The notes below the pieces were generated by a model. It saw only the letters and a list, made by a program, of their open reading frames with translations, did no database searches and had not been told where the DNA came from. From an uncultured Collinsella sp. (GTDB lineage: Bacteria > Actinomycetota > Coriobacteriia > Coriobacteriales > Coriobacteriaceae), in contig CAUAGV010000083.1 of assembly GCA_958428675.1 (NCBI GenBank), forward strand, positions 1 to 7,323: a stretch of 7,323 nt of DNA. Direction: 5' to 3'. Below are positions 1 through 4,694 of this stretch, piece by piece. The first letter of the stretch is position 1. Every line of letters begins with the position of its first letter. Both the position numbers and the translations under genes were made by a program.

Positions 1-581
1 AGGGCATGACCGAGGTCGAGGAGCACTTCCGCATCCTGCACGAGGAACTCGACCTGCCCATCTTCGCTTACGACATCCCCGTGTGCGTCCACACCAAGCT
101 TCCCTGGAAGCTCCTTGCCAAGCTCGGCGCCGAGGGCGTCCTGGCCGGCGTCAAGGATTCCTCGGGCGATGACATCTCGTTCCGCTACCTCGTTCAGGAG
201 AATGAGAAGAACGGCCATCCGATGAGCATCCTCACCGGTCACGAGGTTGTTGTCGATGGCGCCTACCTCGGTGGCGCCGACGGTTCCGTCCCGGGTCTCG
301 CCAACGTTGAGCCCGAGGGCTACGTGCGCCAGTGGAAGGCCGCTCAGGCCGGTGACTGGGCTACCGTCAAGGCCGAGCAGGATCGCCTCAATGAGATTTC
401 GCACATCTGGGATGTCACCTCGGGCGTCCAGGGCTATGCCGGTGGCGTCGGCGCCTTCAAGACCGCTATGAACCTCATGGGCATCTTCGACAGCCCGACC
501 ATGCCGCGCCCGGTGAAGGCCATGACCGGCGAGAACGTCGAGGCGATTAAGAAGGTCCTCCAGGACAACGGTCTCCTTTAA
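1..581 (+). CDS. N-acetylneuraminate lyase / DHDPS-superfamily aldolase, 5'-truncated
   Basis: This is a class I (Schiff-base) aldolase of the DHDPS/N-acetylneuraminate lyase TIM-barrel superfamily. The reading frame is open at the left edge (codons from base 3), so the N-terminal third of a protein of about 300 residues is missing; the Met at base 6 is internal. Counting from that Met, the catalytic Tyr is Y22 (in YDIPV) and the Schiff-base Lys is K50 (in GVKDSSGD). Their 28-residue spacing matches E. coli NanA (Y137/K165) and DapA (Y133/K161). The GGADG and ANVEP elements near residues 89-102 match the family's next conserved strand. Context, with a ROK kinase and NanE downstream, suggests it splits Neu5Ac into ManNAc and pyruvate in the cytoplasm. 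However, the residues that mark NanA specificity are not clearly present, so a related 2-keto-3-deoxy sugar acid is possible. Superfamily membership is near certain; NanA function is a context-based guess. Confidence 0.9.
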   Translation, partial: GMTEVEEHFRILHEELDLPIFAYDIPVCVHTKLPWKLLAKLGAEGVLAGVKDSSGDDISFRYLVQENEKNGHPMSILTGHEVVVDGAYLGGADGSVPGLANVEPEGYVRQWKAAQAGDWATVKAEQDRLNEISHIWDVTSGVQGYAGGVGAFKTAMNLMGIFDSPTMPRPVKAMTGENVEAIKKVLQDNGLL

Positions 582-611
582 AGCTTTCCCAGGCACCCGA
601 CCTCGCCGTTC

Positions 612-655
612 AACCGTGCGGCCATGACCCATTAGGTCAATGGCCACACGGTTTC
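612..655 (+). terminator. Strong hairpin after the aldolase gene, possible terminator or attenuator
   Basis: The arms 612-629 and 635-653 pair over 17 base pairs, with one C/A mismatch (619/646), one bulged A (639) and a 5-base loop (CATTA). The outer stem is AACCGTG/CACGGTT and the inner stems are GGCCAT/ATGGCC and GACC/GGTC. The following tract is short (TTTC), so termination may be partial. It lies 30 bases after the aldolase stop and about 100 bases before the kinase start. It could reduce, rather than stop, transcription into the kinase, or protect the upstream mRNA 3' end. Confidence 0.6.
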
Positions 656-741
656 TCGGCGATCTCGGGCACCTGGAAAACCTTTACCGCGCTGTGACGG
701 CTAGCCTGACGGCGCATTTCCTGTAGTTGTTTTTATCTCCT

Positions 742-747
742 AAGGAG
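742..747 (+). promoter_or_regulatory. Shine-Dalgarno site fixing the ROK kinase start
   Basis: AAGGAG lies 6 bases before the ATG at 754. This decides the start against the in-frame TTG at 727, which would lie upstream of the site and add nine unconserved residues. Confidence 0.85.
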
Positions 748-753
748 AACGAC

Positions 754-1719
754 ATGGAGAACAAGTACGTCTGCTCTGTCGATATCGGCGGAACTAAGAT
801 CGCGACCGCCATCATGGAGTACCCGGCTGACGGCAGTGCGCCCCATCCCGTATTTGAGGCCGAGGTTCCTACCGAGGCCCAGGAGGGCGGCGAGGCCGTC
901 TTCCAACGTATCGAGGCGTCCATCAAGGCCGCTCTTGAGGCGAATTCCGATGTCGAGGTCCTCGGTGTCGGTATCGGTGCCGCAGGCGTCGTCGATCCCA
1001 AGACGGGCGCCATCGCGTATGCCAACGAGATCATGCCCGGCTGGTCCGGCGTTCAGTTGGGGCCGCGCCTGCGCGAAGACCTTGGTCTTCCCGTTGCCGT
1101 GGTGGGCGACGTGCAGGCTCATGCTCTGGGCGAGGCCCACTGGGGCGTCGGCAAGGGCAAGTTCTCCGTCTTGTGTCTGGGCATCGGTACGGGCATCGGC
1201 GGCGCATATGTCGAGAACGGCCGCGTGATGCAGGGCTTCCATGGTGCTGCCGGTCATATGGGCCACATCGAGTGCTCGGCTGCCGCTGGCATTCCCTGCG
1301 CCTGCGGACGTTCTGGTCATCTTGAGTCGGTTGCTTCGGGCACTTCCATTGGTCGTATGTACGATGAGCGCTTCGGTCGCGTCGACCCCAGCCGTCCTTC
1401 GGTCGGTCGCGACGTGAACGACCTGTGCCGTGCGGGCGACGCAAAGGCGACCGAGGTCATCCATGACGCCGGCTTTGCGCTGGGTGCCAGCTTGGGCTCG
1501 CTCGCTAACATTCTGGACCCTGAGGTCATCGTGCTTTCGGGCGGCGTGATTCACCAAGGTCCCGATTGGCGTTCGCAGACGTGGAAGGATTCGGTGCACG
1601 AGGGCTATGCCAGCCAGGCGCTCGATCCGCTTCAGGACACGCCGATCCTTATCGGTTCTCTGGAGGGTGATGCTCCACTCATCGGTGCCGCCGAACACCT
1701 TCTTGCATCGTTGAAGTAA
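754..1719 (+). CDS. nanK: ROK-family sugar kinase, probable N-acetylmannosamine kinase
   Basis: A 321-residue ROK kinase that probably phosphorylates ManNAc to ManNAc-6-P with ATP in the cytoplasm, feeding NanE encoded next. The ATP phosphate loop DIGGTK is at residues 10-15. The likely catalytic base is D119 in GDVQAHALGE. The second phosphate-binding segment GIGTGIGG is near residues 143-150. The ROK zinc region runs from about H168 to E191 (HMGH, then CACGRSGHLE). The position that is Glu in typical ROK glucokinases (ExGH) is His here (H168), as I recall for E. coli NanK; this favours ManNAc over glucose. The usual last zinc Cys (GCxE) is replaced by H189. Length is slightly above E. coli NanK (about 290). 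The neighbours, an aldolase and nanE, support the nan assignment. A glucokinase or GlcNAc kinase remains possible; ROK membership is certain and the substrate is inferred. Confidence 0.85.
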   Translation: MENKYVCSVDIGGTKIATAIMEYPADGSAPHPVFEAEVPTEAQEGGEAVFQRIEASIKAALEANSDVEVLGVGIGAAGVVDPKTGAIAYANEIMPGWSGVQLGPRLREDLGLPVAVVGDVQAHALGEAHWGVGKGKFSVLCLGIGTGIGGAYVENGRVMQGFHGAAGHMGHIECSAAAGIPCACGRSGHLESVASGTSIGRMYDERFGRVDPSRPSVGRDVNDLCRAGDAKATEVIHDAGFALGASLGSLANILDPEVIVLSGGVIHQGPDWRSQTWKDSVHEGYASQALDPLQDTPILIGSLEGDAPLIGAAEHLLASLK

Positions 1720-1734
1720 ACATAACTACCAAGT

Positions 1735-1841
1735 GCACCTTCTGAGGTGCCGCAGATTGACGTGAAAGAGGAGCGAAGCGTACTTCGGTACGTGAGCGAC
1801 GGTTTGAACGTCAAGGTGCGGTGTCTCAGAAGGCTGTTTTT
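1735..1841 (+). promoter_or_regulatory. Long structured RNA element with T-tract, terminator or attenuator-like
   Basis: A nearly continuous hairpin fills the gap between the kinase and nanE. As + strand RNA, 1738-1754 pairs with 1817-1833 over 17 base pairs; the middle three (1747-1749 with 1822-1824) are G-U wobbles. After a 2x2 internal loop, TTGACGT (1757-1763) pairs with ACGTCAA (1808-1814). The tip is CGTAC-TTCG-GTACG (1779-1792), a canonical C(UUCG)G tetraloop, extended through a G-U pair and a GAA/GA internal loop to GC/GC at 1773-1774 and 1796-1797. Five T residues (1837-1841) follow three bases after the stem, as in an intrinsic terminator. The nanE ribosome site (AGAAAGG, 1842-1848) starts at the very next base. 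Two alternative helices compete for the 5' arm: 1735-1740 with 1745-1750, and 1735-1741 with 1813-1819. It may act as an attenuator, a processing site, or a dispersed palindromic repeat. The structure is seen; the function is inferred. Confidence 0.7.
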
Positions 1842-1859
1842 AGAAAGGTTGAGTCGAAC

Positions 1860-2546
1860 ATGACCGTCGATCCTTTGATTCAATCCCTGAAGGGCAAGCT
1901 CGTCGTGAGCGTTCAGGCGTATATGGGCGAGCCGCTTCGTACGCCCGAGACCATGGCTCAAATGTCTCGCGCTTGCGAGCTCGGCGGTGCCGCCGCCATT
2001 CGCTGCCAGGGCCTTGCCGACATTGCCGCCATTAAGGGTCGCTGTGAGGTTCCTGTTATCGGCCTGTGGAAGGATGGGCACGAGGGCGTTTACATCACGC
2101 CGACGCTGCGCCACGCTCGCGCCTGCGTTGCTGCGGGTGCCGATATCGTGGCGATTGACGCCACCGATCGCCCACGTCCCGATGGCAAGTCGGTCGAGGA
2201 TACCTTCCGCCCGCTGCACGAGGAGGGCGTGCTCCTGATGGCCGACTGTGCCACCATCGAGGATATTCGTCGTGCTGTCGACATGGGCTTCGACCTGGTG
2301 TCCACCACGCTTTCTCATGGTGTTGCCGCTATCGACTGCACCATGGCCGATGGCCCCGATCTGCCGCTGCTGCGTCAGGCGACCGAGGAATTCCCCGGTC
2401 TTCCCATCATCTGCGAGGGCCGCGTGCACACGCCCGAGGAGGCCCGCGCCGCGATTGATGCGGGCGCCTGGGCCGTTGTCGTCGGCACCGCCATCACGCA
2501 CCCCACGAGTATTACAAGTTGGTTCAAGGCTGCGCTTGAGGCGTAA
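1860..2546 (+). CDS. nanE: N-acetylmannosamine-6-phosphate 2-epimerase
   Basis: A 228-residue TIM-barrel epimerase, the usual NanE length, converting ManNAc-6-P to GlcNAc-6-P in the cytoplasm as the last nan-specific step before NagA/NagB. The start of the family domain is LKGKLVVSVQA (residues 10-20). K71 in GLWKDGH aligns with the catalytic Lys of Clostridium perfringens NanE (K66), and E186 in CEGRVHTPEEA with its catalytic Glu (E180). Other family blocks are VYITPT (77-82), AIDATDRPRP (98-107), LMADCAT (126-132), VSTTLS (147-152) and the phosphate-binding VVVGTAI (206-212). The ATG at 1860 is chosen because AAAGG (1844-1848) lies upstream, with 11 bases to the start; the same long spacing occurs before pgk here. 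An upstream in-frame GTG at 1821 lies inside the hairpin and is unlikely. Expression may depend on readthrough of the preceding structure. Confidence 0.93.
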   Translation: MTVDPLIQSLKGKLVVSVQAYMGEPLRTPETMAQMSRACELGGAAAIRCQGLADIAAIKGRCEVPVIGLWKDGHEGVYITPTLRHARACVAAGADIVAIDATDRPRPDGKSVEDTFRPLHEEGVLLMADCATIEDIRRAVDMGFDLVSTTLSHGVAAIDCTMADGPDLPLLRQATEEFPGLPIICEGRVHTPEEARAAIDAGAWAVVVGTAITHPTSITSWFKAALEA

Positions 2547-2573
2547 GACAGGCCTCGTATCCGCTTGGGGCGG

Positions 2574-2579
2574 TATACT
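2574..2579 (+). promoter_or_regulatory. Possible -10 element upstream of rapZ
   Basis: TATACT in the context GGTATACT lies 28 bases after the nanE stop. No convincing -35 hexamer lies 16-18 bases upstream, so the call is weak. The candidate -10 before gap shares the GGTATA start. If real, its transcript would carry the terminator-like hairpin at 2598-2633 in the rapZ leader. Confidence 0.35.
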
Positions 2580-2597
2580 CAATAAAGGCAATTGATC

Positions 2598-2633
2598 GCG
2601 CGGGATCCGCTGGCCGGGTCCCGCGCTTGTTTT
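2598..2633 (+). terminator. Intrinsic terminator after nanE, within the rapZ leader
   Basis: The arms 2598-2609 and 2615-2626 form 12 continuous base pairs (one U-G wobble) around a 5-base loop, CTGGC. The GC-rich base is GCGCGGGA/TCCCGCGC. TTGTTTT (2627-2633) follows at once, the standard intrinsic terminator layout. It would end the nan transcript. The rapZ Shine-Dalgarno AGGAGG begins at the next base, so there is no room for a rapZ promoter after the hairpin. Confidence 0.85.
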
Positions 2634-2644
2634 AGGAGGCACAC

Positions 2645-3565
2645 ATGCAAAAGGGAGATGCCATGGATGCGGCGGAGCGCTCGGAGCGCATCCCCGATAT
2701 CGTCATCATCACCGGAATGTCCGGATCGGGCCGAACGCAGGCCATGCATGTGTTCGAGGACATGGGCTATTTTTGCATCGACAACTTGCCTCCGCGTCTG
2801 ATCGCCCAGCTTGCCGAACTCGTCGGCATCAATACGGGCGTGGGCAGGCATCTTGCCGTCACCTGCGACCTGCGCAGCCAGGGCTTGTTCGATGAGCTGC
2901 TCGATGCCGTTGCCGCGCTCGAGGAGCGCGAGATGAGCTGTGACATCGTGTTTCTCGAGGCCTCTGACGAGGTGCTGATCCGTCGTTATAGCGAAAACCG
3001 CCGCCGCCATCCCATTGCCAAGCCGGGGGAAACTACGGCCGATGCGATTCAGCGCGAGCGCCTGCAGCTGCAGGGCGTTCGCGACCGAGCTGACATGATT
3101 ATCGATACGAGCCGCTTGCGCACTTCTGCTCTGCGCAATAAATTGCGCATGGCGTTCTCCGAGCTGTCCGACCAGCAGCTCATGGACGTTCACGTGTTCT
3201 CGTTTGGCTTTAAGCACGGCATGCCCGTCGAGGCGGACATTATGATCGACGTCCGCTTCCTGCCCAATCCGTTCTACGATCCCGAGATGCGCACCATGAC
3301 CGGTCTCGATAAAAAGGTCTCCGATTTTGTTTTGGACCATCCCAAGACCCAGGAGTTCTGGAAGGCCTGGACGCAGCTGCTCGATACGGTGATGCCGGGC
3401 TATATCGCGGAGGGCAAGCCGCAGCTTTCTATCGCCATCGGCTGTACGGGCGGTCAACACCGCAGCGTTGCCATCGCCGAGGCCACGGCACGTTATTTGG
3501 AAGGCGCCCAATATCACGTGAGTATTTCCCATCGCGACCTGTCGCGCGCCAACACGAAAGCATAG
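2645..3565 (+). CDS. rapZ: RNase adapter RapZ (YvcJ/UPF0042 family nucleotide-binding protein)
   Basis: A 306-residue RapZ/YvcJ protein. The N-terminal P-loop domain has Walker A GMSGSGRT (24-31), with Arg in place of the usual Lys as in other actinobacterial members, followed by EDMGYFCIDNLP (38-49). The conserved RYSENRRRHP is at 114-123. The C-terminal domain, which in E. coli binds sRNA and senses glucosamine-6-phosphate, has FSFGFKHG (185-192), DVRFLPNPFY (202-211) and IGCTGGQHRSV (265-275). The Lys-rich tail of E. coli RapZ is not evident. In enterobacteria RapZ guides RNase E to GlmZ; in Gram-positives the role is less clear. The start at 2645 has a perfect AGGAGG (2634-2639) 5 bases upstream. 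An ATG at 2663, also preceded by an AG-rich site, would give 300 residues and remove an unconserved segment. whiA follows after six bases, so the two genes are almost certainly cotranscribed. Confidence 0.95.
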   Translation: MQKGDAMDAAERSERIPDIVIITGMSGSGRTQAMHVFEDMGYFCIDNLPPRLIAQLAELVGINTGVGRHLAVTCDLRSQGLFDELLDAVAALEEREMSCDIVFLEASDEVLIRRYSENRRRHPIAKPGETTADAIQRERLQLQGVRDRADMIIDTSRLRTSALRNKLRMAFSELSDQQLMDVHVFSFGFKHGMPVEADIMIDVRFLPNPFYDPEMRTMTGLDKKVSDFVLDHPKTQEFWKAWTQLLDTVMPGYIAEGKPQLSIAIGCTGGQHRSVAIAEATARYLEGAQYHVSISHRDLSRANTKA

Positions 3566-3571
3566 GCCTGC

Positions 3572-4501
3572 ATGTCGTTTACCGCCGAGGTGCGTGACGA
3601 GCTCGCGCGCTGCGAACCCGAATGTGAATACTGCGATTTGTCGACGCTTGCCGCCCTGACGCGTGTGAGCGGTACACTTTCGCTGGCCGGCTCCGGGCGG
3701 TATCGTTTGACGGTCGCGACCGAGACGGGTGCCGTCGCGCGCACGATGATCACACTGACGCATCGCATCCTTAAGCTCAAAACGGAATTCACCGTTCGTA
3801 AATCGGTCTTGCATAAGGTCCGTAACTATCTCATTACCCTGCCCGATCAGCCCGACCTGGACAAGGCTCTGGTGCTGCTGGGCATTCTCGACCGCAGGGG
3901 AGGGCTCGTCGCTGGTGTTCCCCGGCACATCGTTGCCCGTCCCTGCTGCAGGCTTGCCTACATCCGCGGCGCGCTCATCGCCGGCGGTTTCGTGGCCGAT
4001 CCACGCGGCGACTTTCATTTGGAGATCGCGGTGCAGGGCGAGCAGTATGCCCGGGGACTTTGCGATCTATTGGAGCAGATTGGGGTCCATGCGCGCGTTA
4101 ACGCGCGGCGCGGATCCTTTGCTGTCTACATTAAGAGCGCCGAGGAGATCGAGCAGCTCCTAAAGCTGATTGGCGCCAAGCGCAGCGTTGCCGAGATCGA
4201 GGAAGCGCGCGCGGTCAAATTGGTTAAGAACGACGTAAACCGTCGCGTGAATGCCGAACTGGCCAATCAGACCAGAAGTGCGGGTGCCGCCCAGCATCAG
4301 CTTGCGTTGATCGATGAGCTCGAACAGCGGGGTTTGCGCGACACGCTTCCGGACGCCTTGGCAGTCTTTTGCGACCTGCGCGAGCGCTATCCCGATCTGT
4401 CGCTGCGCGATCTGGGCGAGATGGCTGACCCTCCCTTATCGAAGTCTGCCCTGTACCATCGCGTTTTGAGGCTTGAAAAGCTCATTGAAGCAAACAAGTA
4501 G
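3572..4501 (+). CDS. whiA: WhiA family DNA-binding protein
   Basis: A 309-residue WhiA, the usual length. In Streptomyces it is a sporulation regulator; in non-sporulating Gram-positives it is a nucleoid-associated protein linked to cell division and chromosome segregation. It begins MSFTAEVRDEL, the family's typical N-terminus. The LAGLIDADG-like domain has YIRGALIAGGFVADP (130-144) followed by FHLEI. The linker has VKNDVNRRVNAELAN (218-232). The C-terminal helix-turn-helix (about 255-305) includes LRDLGEMADPPLSKSALYHR (278-297). The start is six bases after the rapZ stop with no strong Shine-Dalgarno (GAAAG at 3555-3559 only), suggesting translational coupling. A C14-x3-C18-x2-C21 cluster near the N-terminus differs from the CC pair I recall in many WhiA proteins. 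Codon use in rapZ and whiA looks more mixed than in gap and pgk, as expected for lower expression. Confidence 0.96.
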   Translation: MSFTAEVRDELARCEPECEYCDLSTLAALTRVSGTLSLAGSGRYRLTVATETGAVARTMITLTHRILKLKTEFTVRKSVLHKVRNYLITLPDQPDLDKALVLLGILDRRGGLVAGVPRHIVARPCCRLAYIRGALIAGGFVADPRGDFHLEIAVQGEQYARGLCDLLEQIGVHARVNARRGSFAVYIKSAEEIEQLLKLIGAKRSVAEIEEARAVKLVKNDVNRRVNAELANQTRSAGAAQHQLALIDELEQRGLRDTLPDALAVFCDLRERYPDLSLRDLGEMADPPLSKSALYHRVLRLEKLIEANK

Positions 4502-4546
4502 TTTGAAGTATCGACTTATATACGGATTTAGCTGCTATTTTATTCT

Positions 4547-4560
4547 TTAAAACGTTTTAA
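4547..4560 (+). promoter_or_regulatory. Perfect 14-bp palindrome upstream of gap, candidate operator
   Basis: TTAAAACGTTTTAA is a perfect palindrome centred on CG, the layout of LacI/GalR/CcpA-family operators (AAnCGnTT core). It lies 46 bases after the whiA stop and 57 bases upstream of the candidate gap -10. A sugar-responsive repressor or activator of gap is a reasonable guess. An AT-rich hairpin without protein binding is the alternative. Confidence 0.5.
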
Positions 4561-4576
4561 CGTAAATTTGATTTTC

Positions 4577-4600
4577 AATTTCGAGCATTCTCGTGAAATT
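4577..4600 (+). repeat. Second inverted repeat, overlapping the candidate gap -35
   Basis: AATTTC (4577-4582) and GAAATT (4595-4600) are exact inverted repeats separated by 12 bases; within that spacer GAG/CTC also pairs. The right arm overlaps the expected -35 position (about 4593-4599). This is the right place for a repressor, but the arms are short and AT-rich, so chance is possible. Confidence 0.35.
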
Positions 4601-4622
4601 CAAGTCAAAAAAAAGGTATATT
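4593..4622 (+). promoter_or_regulatory. Candidate gap promoter
   Basis: TATATT (4617-4622, in the context GGTATATT) is a good -10. A weak -35 (TGAAAT, 4594-4599) lies 17 bases upstream, and a run of eight A residues (4607-4614) fills much of the spacer. Transcription would begin near 4629, giving a leader of about 65 bases with the hairpin at 4642-4678. Confidence 0.5.
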
Positions 4623-4641
4623 AGGCGAGTGGTTAGTTTGT

Positions 4642-4678
4642 GGGCCTCAACGGCGGGCGCTGTAGCTCGCGGGGGCCT
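4642..4678 (+). promoter_or_regulatory. Leader hairpin just upstream of the gap ribosome site
   Basis: The outer stem GGGCCTC (4642-4648) pairs with GGGGCCT (4672-4678), using wobbles at two positions. The inner stem GCGGGC (4653-4658) pairs with GCTCGC (4665-4670) with one G-U, around a 6-base loop. The hairpin ends 4 bases before AAAGGAG (4683-4689) and has no T-tract, so it is not a terminator. It may stabilise the mRNA or keep the ribosome site open. Confidence 0.5.
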
Positions 4679-4682
4679 TACG

Positions 4683-4689
4683 AAAGGAG
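4683..4689 (+). promoter_or_regulatory. Shine-Dalgarno site fixing the gap start
   Basis: AAAGGAG with 5 bases to the ATG at 4695. This rejects the in-frame GTG further upstream (about 4593), which would add 34 non-homologous residues read through the leader hairpin. Confidence 0.9.
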
Positions 4690-4694
4690 ACACA

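Noticed and set aside
1757..1786. Possible promoter inside the hairpin (TTGACG then TACTTC about 18 bases on)
   Set aside because: The -10 is poor and both halves are fully accounted for by stem pairing, so it was not called.
2579..4018. Long minus-strand open frame (about 479 residues) opposite rapZ and whiA
   Set aside because: It mirrors the strong third-position bias of rapZ/whiA, which carry clear family motifs, and its translation has no recognisable domain.
4621..4680. tRNA-like string (GAGTGGTTAG) in the gap leader
   Set aside because: There is no T-loop GTTCRAnnC, no anticodon arm and no acceptor stem pairing; it is better explained as the gap leader hairpin.
4593..4694. N-terminal extension of gap from an upstream in-frame start
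   Set aside because: The extra 34 residues cross the leader hairpin and the Shine-Dalgarno site, and the family begins at the MAVKVAINGFGRIG Met.
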